NCBI RefSeq assembly: GCF_000210295.1
Contig: NC_026740.1
Location: 999,691 to 1,063,690, forward strand
Origin: Trypanosoma brucei gambiense DAL972
Taxonomy: Eukaryota > Euglenozoa > Kinetoplastea > Trypanosomatida > Trypanosomatidae
Direction of reading: 5' to 3'
DNA: 64,000 nt
Shown: piece after piece, positions 41,423 through 49,544 of the stretch
Numbering within the stretch: position 1 is the first letter of the stretch
How the letters are laid out: every line of letters begins with the position of its first letter
The notes under the pieces: generated by a model
The model's database searches: none
Told to the model about the DNA's origin: nothing
Seen by the model: only the letters and a program-made list of their open reading frames with translations
Program-made: the position numbers and the translations under genes

Positions 41423-43486
41423 TCAAAAACCGAGTCCCAGCGCTTGCTCCAACCCCAGCTCCTCATCGTCATCTTGTGAAACCTTAGAATGGCCAGTTGA
41501 ATTATCACGGCGAGCACCACCACCCTCCGCACTGCCTTTTCCCAATTTTGGTCCCGCATGGTCCGCGATAGCAGAGTTTACGGAGTCTTTCGCTACGACC
41601 TTCATCGCTGCGGCGTCGTTTTCATCGTCTTCCCCGCGGTGACGCTTGACTCCGGGCGTTTCAGCGCTGGGTGCACCTTCACTTTTGTCTGCAGCTTCCG
41701 ACGCCCCTGCCGTAGCAGCGGCAGCCCCATTACTACTAGTCGCAGTATCTGCCTCCGATGGTGTACAGGCGCGACCGGAACCGGCATCAGATTCCGTTGT
41801 ACTCACGGGATCTTTATAGCCAGCGGCTGCTTTTACAAAGGCGGGTATCTTTGTCATGTCCTCGACAGTAATCACAGGCAACCGAGTGACGCCGTCCCTG
41901 TACTGCCGCAACTGTCGGACAATGTTGTGGAATGAGCGTATACTGGGAGCAAGGTCAACCTTCATTGATGCCGCTTTCGAGTCAACAGACATCCCAAAAT
42001 AGTAGTGACGACTAAATGATTTCACCGCAGTGCCAGCAGAGCCCCCGCCTACAGCAGAAGATACCGAGCTACTATTACCATTTGAAGAAGCGCCCGCACG
42101 CCCCTGTGCGCCGCCCTCCGGTATTCCGCCGCCTCGAGGCGCCTTCTTCAGCAACCGACTTCGCGCCTCAACTTCCTCCGGTGCTTCGTACCCTTTCGGG
42201 TTCAAACGCAGCCGCACATGTGGAAAACTTTCAAGTGACTGCGCTCGCGATTCGGCTGTTCCCGCCCATAAGAATCGTATCTTCGACTCCACGGCATCCA
42301 CGTAGCCTTGGTACGCTTCCGCATCTGTGCAAGTAACCTGAACGTGCAGGTAATACTTATATTCCCCAAAGAACTTCACAGGCTCAAGAATTTTGCTCCA
42401 GATGCCATGTGGACCCAGTTTCATTTTCGTTTCCTCTACGCCCATCCCAATGTAGGATGAACAAATCTCATGGCCGCGAGCAAACTCATCACATAGTTGC
42501 CTCAGATTGGTCATCGTCACGTTGTAACAAGCGTTCCCGTATGGCACTGCTGGGGTGAGCACAGGGAAAAGCGCTAATGCGTCGGACTTCGATTCCCGCG
42601 GGTCCCAACCGCGACCCAAGTTCGTTTTGACGCGCATCGTCTCGGTTAAATAAATCGCACGATTCTCCCTTCCGCTTCCGTGAGGATTGGGGGAAAACCA
42701 TGTGTGGTAGATACGGAAGAAGCGCACCACCATGCCAGCAGCGTTTTGGTTTGGGTGACACTGACAAACAAAAGCAACAAGAATAGCCCAACCGATACCA
42801 CTGGGAAAGCCAAAGGTGTTACTGTAGATGCCACGCGCCTTTCCCCATGCCTTAATAAAACGCAACGCCTGCCGAAATGAAGCTTTGTGCGGAGCAAGGT
42901 CCATGATGTTGTGTGCAACGCGGACAGCATTACAGCTGAGCACAGATTGGTCGTCAAGCCCCTGAAGTAAGTCGTCTGTGATAACTTCAGGGACACGATC
43001 TTGGCGAATAGAACCGAAGGACAAGTCGATATCGATTCCGTCTGCAACCATGGCGATCAGAGGAACGCGGGCATCACGAATGCAGTGAAGTTCGGTAATG
43101 CGAGACTCATGACTCAATCGAGGGGCTAGCGTATTGAAAAAATGCTCACGTGTAATGCGATTGGGGGCTATTAGTACAATATCTATATCGCTACCTGAAC
43201 CATGAACGTTGTAGCGGTATGAGCCCGTTGCGAAAATGCGGCCCTCCACTTGAGCGGCCGCTTCAGCCGGCATGCGAAACTCTGCAATCATTGTTGACCG
43301 AATCCACGCCCGCACAATGCAATTGATGTGTTCAAGAACGGAGCGTCGACGGTTTGCCTCTTCCTCAGGTTCAATTCCCGCTGCGCACCACTCCACAAGC
43401 GGTACGTTGTGATCCTCCTCAGCTGGAGACGGCCCGTCGCTGGAAATAATCTTTTTTGCAAGAAACGACTTGTCTGCTCGTGACAT
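41423..43486 (-). CDS. PAP2: Poly(A) polymerase, nuclear, intronless
   Basis: This 687-residue nucleotidyltransferase adds poly(A) tails to mRNA 3' ends. The order of domains is that of canonical PAP: catalytic palm with GSYRYNVHGSGSDIDIVLIAP (88-108), metal-binding Asp100 and Asp102, third Asp at 154 (GIDIDLSFGSI), central domain (FRQALRFIKAWGKARGIYSN, FGFPSGIGWAILVAFVCQ), and a C-terminal RNA-binding domain followed by a Ser/Ala/Glu-rich tail with a basic KRHR patch that could be an NLS. The reading frame is continuous from ATG 43486 and already contains the region aligned with the N-terminus of other PAPs, so no intron is needed. T. brucei has two PAP genes and PAP1 is the classic cis-spliced one; absence of an intron and location next to PSS suggest PAP2. 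The symbol rests partly on memory. Confidence 0.93.
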   Translation of the reverse strand: MSRADKSFLAKKIISSDGPSPAEEDHNVPLVEWCAAGIEPEEEANRRRSVLEHINCIVRAWIRSTMIAEFRMPAEAAAQVEGRIFATGSYRYNVHGSGSDIDIVLIAPNRITREHFFNTLAPRLSHESRITELHCIRDARVPLIAMVADGIDIDLSFGSIRQDRVPEVITDDLLQGLDDQSVLSCNAVRVAHNIMDLAPHKASFRQALRFIKAWGKARGIYSNTFGFPSGIGWAILVAFVCQCHPNQNAAGMVVRFFRIYHTWFSPNPHGSGRENRAIYLTETMRVKTNLGRGWDPRESKSDALALFPVLTPAVPYGNACYNVTMTNLRQLCDEFARGHEICSSYIGMGVEETKMKLGPHGIWSKILEPVKFFGEYKYYLHVQVTCTDAEAYQGYVDAVESKIRFLWAGTAESRAQSLESFPHVRLRLNPKGYEAPEEVEARSRLLKKAPRGGGIPEGGAQGRAGASSNGNSSSVSSAVGGGSAGTAVKSFSRHYYFGMSVDSKAASMKVDLAPSIRSFHNIVRQLRQYRDGVTRLPVITVEDMTKIPAFVKAAAGYKDPVSTTESDAGSGRACTPSEADTATSSNGAAAATAGASEAADKSEGAPSAETPGVKRHRGEDDENDAAAMKVVAKDSVNSAIADHAGPKLGKGSAEGGGARRDNSTGHSKVSQDDDEELGLEQALGLGF

Positions 43487-44258
43487 GATCAACGAATCAC
43501 AACGCACAGTTTTGCAATTCAACTGTAGTGACTGAACACCAGCACACTGACAAAAATATTCAAACCCTGTTAATTCCCAGTATGTAGCTTTTACAAACCC
43601 AACCAAGTTTACTGTCGAGAACCGTAAGACTTCAACCTCCCGCTTCCTGCCCGCACGGGACGTTCACAATGGTATGAGCCCGATGATGTAGCTACACACA
43701 TTTGAAAAAAAAATGGTGAAGCAATGAATGCATACGCACGTATAAGTGGAATCGGTGAGTGCAGAGAGGTAAATGGTGATGTCACCCAAGTTGTACAAGC
43801 GAAACAGAGGCAAACGTGAAATAATGAAGGATGAAGCAGTTACGCGAGCAAACACCAATAGCAACACCGTGTTCCAACACAGAAACCACACAGAACGTGG
43901 TAAAGAGAGGGAGAGAGCATGCAAACGAAACAATCCGAACGACGGACATTTTTTCGCACGAGCTGATCCTCCGGCAAAAGAGAGATAAAAGGGTGGAGAC
44001 ACTGCCGTGAAGGCGATGACAGCGCAAAACCAGATACTACCCACTTAAGAAAGAGTTCTTCACAATATTCCCGCGCACCCTCTCCCTCCTAAATTACACA
44101 TATTCTTTCGTAGTGTCACCTACACTGAAACAGATTTTGCAATTTACCTCCCCCCTCCCAAAATTAAAAAAAAACATAAACACAAACACAAACACAGCTG
44201 GCAAAATAGTAAAACGGTACACTTGCCACACAACAAATTACCTCATTCCAACCATGTA
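43487..44258. other. Intergenic interval
   Basis: This 770-bp spacer lies between the poly(A) polymerase and FYVE/GTPase genes. It contains short A-tracts and a CA-rich stretch near 44,174-44,196. A hydrophobic frame across 43,664-44,044 begins at GTG and is rejected. Confidence 0.55.
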
Positions 44259-45992
44259 TTAGTCCAATAGCACGTCAATAGCCGATGGGCACATCGTAAT
44301 TCGCAATAGCTCCTGCGCTGTTGAGCGGTTGACGGAGAACTCCTCGCTGTCCACAGGAACACCCAATGGGCTGACGGGGGCGGTGAATGATATGGCAGAC
44401 GTCCCAAGTGCAATGCAGTCGAGCAGGCACTGCACCACGTGCTCAAACAGTATCTTACCCTCATGCCATGCGCACAGCAGTGATCCACGCTCCCTGCTAG
44501 AGATCTCAGTAGCTTCTTCTGCTGACACTTCAACCGCAGACCCCCCCCTCCCAGCATCGGCTGGTGGGATCAAACCACACACAATAACAGGCTGAACTCC
44601 GAGTTTCGTCTCCACATCAGCTATGATGGCTTTTGCCTCCATGAGTGATGATTTACGTTGTGGGTCATAACAGATTACCACAGCATGACAACTAGCACAA
44701 ACAAAGCGGGTTAACTCTCTGAACCGTGGGTGGCCGGAGATGTCAAACACTCGCAACTGCGCGCGGGCCGTCAAGCCACCAGTGAGAAAGACGGTTTTGT
44801 CAAACTGGTTAAAAGTCACGGTTGGTGGCGTCGCCGCAAACCTCGCACTATTGTCGCCCGGCCGCCGCTGTCGACCCCACTCCCGCATTAATGACGTTTT
44901 CCCTACACCACATGGGCCAATAAGAGCTATCTTTATTGGGCTTGACAGTAGATCGCGCATCCCCACGGAGAAGCATGACAGTCCCTTACACCGTGTCGCC
45001 TCTCGTCTCCGAGTAAAATCAAGAAATTGAGTAAAATTGTAACGCGCGTTAAGTGAAATTGTCGGTTTGGCAGCACCTGCGGATGTAATGCTGTCAAAAT
45101 CCGTGCCAAACGTGAGCTCTCCCAGCTGCTTCTGTGGGAGACGCTGTCGCCGCGTAGAGTTCCGGCTCCCCAAAGTTGTTGAGAGCATGCGTTGCAGTTC
45201 CTCCTCGCGCAAGCATCGCGTCATGTTGTACCGATACCATATGACGTTGTCTCTCGACATAAAATAAAAGTCAGACGAGACTAAAGACACACCTAGAAGC
45301 TCCTCCATTGTCAAGTATGACAAAACTCTAACTAGCAGCGACCACTGCAGCATCTTCAGCTCACCACGACACTTTCGCCGCACCTCACCGTTACGATCAC
45401 GGCGGGACACAACAAGCTGTACTTCATAATGGCAGGCAAAGCAAACGCGGTACGCCGCCACCGTTGTGGGGTTCATAAACTGGACCTGTCCTTGCTGCTG
45501 CTGCTGCGAAATGTTGTCTTCACCGTTAGCAATGTCAGTTCCAGAGACTCTACCACTGGGTAACGACGTCTTGTCTACGCCGCCACAAGCCTCAATGGGG
45601 TTCGACTGAACCTCCAGAGCTGACTGAACTAACGCATTAACAGTTTCTGAACAGCATGCGGAGCAAAAGACGCGACCACAAACGCGGCAGTGATGCCTTC
45701 GGTTAAACATTGAAAAAGCAACATTACATCCGTGAGCCATACAAGTTGAAACTTGTGTGTCCGGCACCCACCGTCGAAGAGGGCATAAACGAATGCACGA
45801 GGGGTCCAAAGTAGGCTTTGTAAGCCACATGACACCTGACGTCTGTTTGCTAGCGCACTTGCTAAGAAGCGGTGAGCTGACGTTACTTTTTCTGTCGGAA
45901 CTATTGGCACTATAAGGAACGGAAACATTTAAAACCATGATGGGGTCACCATTACCCATCTCCCGCTCTTCAGCAAGATCAATATGATCCAT
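44259..45992 (-). CDS. FYVE / F-box-like / Ras-like GTPase fusion protein
   Basis: The protein has 577 residues with an ATG at 45992 and an unusual domain order. A FYVE-type zinc finger comes first: WVPD (75-78), CMAHGC (84-89), RRHHCRVCGRVFCSACC (98-114), then a 65-residue insertion before the last cysteine pair YRVCFACH (181-188). The R(R/K)HHCR motif binds phosphatidylinositol 3-phosphate in the family, so endosomal membranes are the likely site. Next comes an F-box-like helix set, LQWSLLVRVLSYLTMEELLGVSLVSSDF (about 215-242), ending WYRYNM. The C-terminal domain is a small GTPase: P-loop GPCGVGKTS (359-367), G3 DISGH (417-421) with His where Rab/Ras has the catalytic Gln, and no NKxD (VIVCGLIPPAD instead). 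GTP hydrolysis and guanine specificity are therefore doubtful. The gene might link PI3P membranes to an SCF ubiquitin ligase; this is inference. Confidence 0.8.
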   Translation of the reverse strand: MDHIDLAEEREMGNGDPIMVLNVSVPYSANSSDRKSNVSSPLLSKCASKQTSGVMWLTKPTLDPSCIRLCPLRRWVPDTQVSTCMAHGCNVAFSMFNRRHHCRVCGRVFCSACCSETVNALVQSALEVQSNPIEACGGVDKTSLPSGRVSGTDIANGEDNISQQQQQGQVQFMNPTTVAAYRVCFACHYEVQLVVSRRDRNGEVRRKCRGELKMLQWSLLVRVLSYLTMEELLGVSLVSSDFYFMSRDNVIWYRYNMTRCLREEELQRMLSTTLGSRNSTRRQRLPQKQLGELTFGTDFDSITSAGAAKPTISLNARYNFTQFLDFTRRREATRCKGLSCFSVGMRDLLSSPIKIALIGPCGVGKTSLMREWGRQRRPGDNSARFAATPPTVTFNQFDKTVFLTGGLTARAQLRVFDISGHPRFRELTRFVCASCHAVVICYDPQRKSSLMEAKAIIADVETKLGVQPVIVCGLIPPADAGRGGSAVEVSAEEATEISSRERGSLLCAWHEGKILFEHVVQCLLDCIALGTSAISFTAPVSPLGVPVDSEEFSVNRSTAQELLRITMCPSAIDVLLD

Positions 45993-46238
45993 GACTTTCG
46001 TATTGGCAACTAAATTATGCGCTTAGCGTACTATGGCCTTCAGCCGTCGCTGGCGTGTGCCTCTCTAATCCCCCTCTTACCTTGTTGCCGATCGAAGCAC
46101 CGTGCAGGTTTTCTCATTTATAGAAGAGACAGCAGAAGAGGTAACCAAAAAGAAGCCAATAAACATTATATATGGTACGTTCATACGGAATCACAAAAAA
46201 GGCGCAAATGACAGTCACGTTCATTGACAGGGAGAAGA

Positions 46239-46278
<40 letters not shown>

Positions 46279-46429
46279 CATCTTCCAATCCTAGCATTTC
46301 CCGTAGAAACACAAAGAGATAAAGCCAAACTGTGACGCTAAATTATTAACGATATGGTGAAGATAGTGGAACCATGAAAAAGATCATGACAAACACAAAA
46401 CCGGCGAGGCGCGGGGAATTAGAAAAAAA
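45993..46429. other. Intergenic interval with (AC)n
   Basis: The 437-bp spacer holds the leader of the FYVE/GTPase gene and the 3' UTR of the gene at 46,430. Its main landmark is the (AC)n run at 46,242-46,276. Confidence 0.65.
46242..46276. repeat. (CA)17 microsatellite
   Basis: This is an uninterrupted CA dinucleotide run on the plus strand ((GT)n in the transcript sense). Confidence 0.92.
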
Positions 46430-47170
46430 CTACAACTCCCACCACAGGGAACCGCATATCCCAAAGAAGCGGTGCCGCCGCACAACTGCGCCCAGTGGGT
46501 CAGTGAAAATCAGGGCGCCGGTTGCGAAGAAAAGCCAGTCATCAAATTCTAGTCGAACTGGAAGCAGTTTCTCACCACTTCCAGACGTGTCCGAGGTAAC
46601 ACTAGCATCGTGGCGCTTGGTGTTGTTTCTTAACTCCCAGAGTTTCTCACTCAACTCGTGTCTTTGTGGCAGGCTCTTCCATCCACACGGCGAGGTCCCC
46701 TCGGCACCCCTTGAGGCTGAGGCTCCTGTAGAAGAAAAAAGTTTTCTCCTGTTTGCTATTCTGATTGCGTCCTCTTCATTAGCATCGGAAGCACCATTCC
46801 TTCCACTCGCGCCAGAGTTTAGTGGAAGCCAACGGGCCCACACCGATGCAACACTACCATCCCCTGCTGCGGCATTCGCCACCACTGGTTTGTCTCCGTC
46901 ATCTGCAGCAACCACGGAATGAATTTCATTGAAAAAAGCCTCGTGACGACTGCGGTCCACCAGGTAACGGATGAAGTGCCCCTCGTGCGGACGTGTCACA
47001 TAAAGACCATAACCCGCAAAAGCGGGGACAACAAGCCGCCGTAGGTGCCTGAAGAACATCTCCTGCCGCCGTATACGCTGTGCCCTTTCGGAGTATTGTG
47101 TGCCGCTTCCCCCGAGAGCGGCGGTGCCGTAAAACATTCCATTTTTTGCTTCTTCTTCAGTCGCCTTCAT
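46430..47170 (-). CDS. Conserved hypothetical protein, 246 residues
   Basis: The frame opens with an ATG at 47170. The N-terminal third is basic and contains a moderately hydrophobic stretch (LRRLVVPAFAGYGLYVTRP, about 43-61) that could be a single membrane-associated helix, followed by HEGHFIRYLVDRSRHEAFF. The middle (about 90-200) is Gly/Ser/Ala-rich and probably disordered. The C-terminal 40 residues (RLEFDDWLFFATGALIFTDP to the end WWEL) are again aromatic and hydrophobic. The two conserved-looking ends with a variable middle suggest a small membrane-associated, possibly mitochondrial, protein, but I do not recognise the family and assign no function. Composition and tight spacing to neighbours support that it is real. 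Confidence 0.75.
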   Translation of the reverse strand: MKATEEEAKNGMFYGTAALGGSGTQYSERAQRIRRQEMFFRHLRRLVVPAFAGYGLYVTRPHEGHFIRYLVDRSRHEAFFNEIHSVVAADDGDKPVVANAAAGDGSVASVWARWLPLNSGASGRNGASDANEEDAIRIANRRKLFSSTGASASRGAEGTSPCGWKSLPQRHELSEKLWELRNNTKRHDASVTSDTSGSGEKLLPVRLEFDDWLFFATGALIFTDPLGAVVRRHRFFGICGSLWWEL

Positions 47171-47782
47171 CTGATATAGCTATTCTTCTTTTGCTATTTC
47201 TACTTCATATCAAAGAGGACAGAAACAATGACGATAACAACACTGATAGCCTCGTCAACAGCACCATGCAGCAATGTCAAAAGTAAGCCCCAATATTTAC
47301 TATTGGTGTTGCTTACGCTGGTGGTAAACGCAACGGACCTCCACCCCCCCCCCTGCTCCAACTCACGCCGGTATGTATGGTTGTTTTTGCAACGCAGTGT
47401 TATCAGCGTTAGCATTCTTTTTCTCCTTTCAAAATTATTGTAATTAAGAAGAATGTAGCGGCAGTTGTGGTGGCGAAATTGACGAAAGTAAATGAGCGGT
47501 GCATACTTCAGTAATTGCAAAGAGAAGGTTCACGCCATCAGCCGCAAAGAACAAAAGAGAGGAGAGGAGGAAAAGGGTTTCCCTCCCCCCTTTTACCAAC
47601 TGAATCGGTAAACGAAACGGAATGGACTCGGTGTCGACGTCGACCACACTAAAATGCTTCGTCTCTAACGCTACAAACCACCACAGATGCCCTCCCAGAA
47701 CGTTTTTCCTTTCCCTCTTCCGCAAGCCCCACTGCCTCCCTTCTGAAATACTTCCCTGAGGTTTCTACGTATTACCACGACC
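47171..47782. other. Intergenic interval
   Basis: The 612-bp spacer between the 246-residue gene and the cold-shock-domain gene has a C-run near 47,345-47,352 and purine-rich sequence at 47,550-47,578. I see no gene in it. Confidence 0.6.
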
Positions 47783-48928
47783 TCACTCAAGTAGATTGAA
47801 TTCATCGTCGTCGTCGTCATCAGAAAGATGGTTTGTACCTTTCCCAGAGTTGTGGTTCCGTGACGCCAAAGACGGTTGTGGGGAGCACCTCCTTATTTTT
47901 AAGCAGGTGCGCTTGCCCGCGTGTTTTCCTTGCGATACGCCACGCAAAAAAAATGAGACTGTGTCCCCAACCTTGATGCTAGCATTTTGATCGTCTTGAT
48001 CCACGTTGCTCATATGGAAAAATATGGATTCACCAGTTTCCTCCAACACAATGAAACCAAAGCGTCCGTCTACTAATTCCCGCACTGTACCGTAATAACG
48101 TGCAGCTGCTGGCTTAGAATCTGCAGCAAACCCCAAGGCCCTCGATGCACCTTGGGACGAACGCCATTGCTGCAGCGGGGCGTGCCTTTTCCCAGTTGAA
48201 CGGTCGATAATAACACGCCGTGCGGCATTGCGATCACCACGCTCGATACAGAACCGCACAAAACAACCTTGATGCAAGTCGCTGATGTTGACAACGTCCA
48301 GGTCCTCAAGACTAAAATTGAAGCACGGAGCATCATCATGGAGGTTTCCAGCAAGGTCAAGTTCAGCAATGCAACCCGATCCGGTGATTGTGTCCCAACT
48401 CTGCACGCAACCGTGCAACATCACCGGGGTGACCGGACGTTCCTTTCCGGTATCCAAGTCACACAGTCGAATATGGCGGGCAACTGGTAGTGACTTAGGA
48501 GGATCTCCACTGGCCTCTATGTCCTCCGTCGCTTCCCTGTGCTCTTTCTCAACCTGTTCATTAACTTGAGGGCTAGGTAGCACGTCGAAAGTTACGGTTT
48601 GGCCTTGACTTACGTAAAACCCGCCATCCAGTGAGGAGCGTGGGAAGAAAAAGTTTTCCGCATTCTCCCTCACTGCTGCCTCTAGTTCCGCTGAGGCGAG
48701 GCACTGCGTGTCCGGTGAGTCACTGGAGGAAAGTTGTAATGCAGTGATGAACCCGTAACCACGGCGGTGCATGAATGACGTGACGGTCCCTACACGCCGT
48801 GGAGCAACTTCCATCGATGCAGATGCTGCTATGTTCGTTGGGATAGGCTCAGCTGCATTTCCCCTCTTCTTCTCGAGAAGTGTTGCGGTGATCGACACGG
48901 CGAGTCGCGAGCCTGCGAGTCGGAACAT
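47783..48928 (-). CDS. Triple cold-shock-domain protein, probably mitochondrial
   Basis: The protein has 381 residues with an ATG at 48928. The first 23 residues (MFRLAGSRLAVSITATLLEK and the basic KRG) are Arg/Ser/Ala-rich without acids, like a mitochondrial presequence. Three OB-fold units follow. CSD1 (about 44-156) has RRGYGFITA (55-63) and ENFFFPRSSL (91-100), corresponding to RNP1 and RNP2. CSD2 (about 168-241) is degenerate. CSD3 (about 278-346) has YYGTVRELVDGRFGFIV and ESIFFHMSNV, then KVGDTVSFFL. Cold-shock domains bind single-stranded RNA or DNA. T. brucei mitochondria use CSD proteins such as RBP16 in guide-RNA and mRNA metabolism, so a role in mitochondrial RNA editing, stability or ribosome assembly is plausible. 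The C-terminus is very acidic (DDDDDDEFNLLE). Confidence 0.82.
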   Translation of the reverse strand: MFRLAGSRLAVSITATLLEKKRGNAAEPIPTNIAASASMEVAPRRVGTVTSFMHRRGYGFITALQLSSSDSPDTQCLASAELEAAVRENAENFFFPRSSLDGGFYVSQGQTVTFDVLPSPQVNEQVEKEHREATEDIEASGDPPKSLPVARHIRLCDLDTGKERPVTPVMLHGCVQSWDTITGSGCIAELDLAGNLHDDAPCFNFSLEDLDVVNISDLHQGCFVRFCIERGDRNAARRVIIDRSTGKRHAPLQQWRSSQGASRALGFAADSKPAAARYYGTVRELVDGRFGFIVLEETGESIFFHMSNVDQDDQNASIKVGDTVSFFLRGVSQGKHAGKRTCLKIRRCSPQPSLASRNHNSGKGTNHLSDDDDDDEFNLLE

Positions 48929-49544
48929 TGAATTCTAGTTTTCCCCTACCAATGGCTACGTAAACGTTTCTCTGAAAGTTCACTCTATGCACACAATCAG
49001 GCGTGCAAGGGATGTGAGAATAACAAAAGTTGGAAAAATAAAAAAAATATCGCTTAGCACTCTTTACCAGAAAACAATCTTCGCTCTGAACCCCTTTCAA
49101 CGGTATGCATATGCAGAAGCAGCGTGAAATTTTAAATGATGGAATGTATACGGTCTACACTAGTCATCTTGGATATGGCGGCGAGAGGGGAAAACCATCA
49201 CCCCCTCTTATAGATCTGACGTCGTCACTGTAAACTCTTTGGCACTTTACATTTACTGATATTGATTTCAACAGTTCCGTACCTTTTGGTTTAAAAAAAA
49301 AAAAAACTCAGGTGGTGATCAAGACATCACATCCATACACGAAATACACCAGTAACAGACGCCACAATGAAGATGTAAGAAGAGGAGGAAGGCCCCCTCC
49401 CACACACACACAAAAAAAAACTAACACTCTTAATGCAGTAGGAACCAAATGGGCGAATAAATACAACACAGTCAACGTGACTCATCACGAATCGTGACAT
49501 TTCCTTCAACAGTTCTCTACTGCAGATGGCAAGCGATCACCGAT
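48929..49544. other. Intergenic interval
   Basis: The 616-bp spacer contains an A-tract at about 49,292-49,306 and a CA/A-rich patch at 49,402-49,420. It is the leader of the cold-shock gene plus the 3' UTR of the WD40 gene. No coding frame is convincing. Confidence 0.6.

Noticed and set aside
43664..44044. A 126-codon hydrophobic minus-strand frame between the poly(A) polymerase and FYVE/GTPase genes
   Set aside because: It starts at GTG, has untypical composition and lies in UTR sequence.
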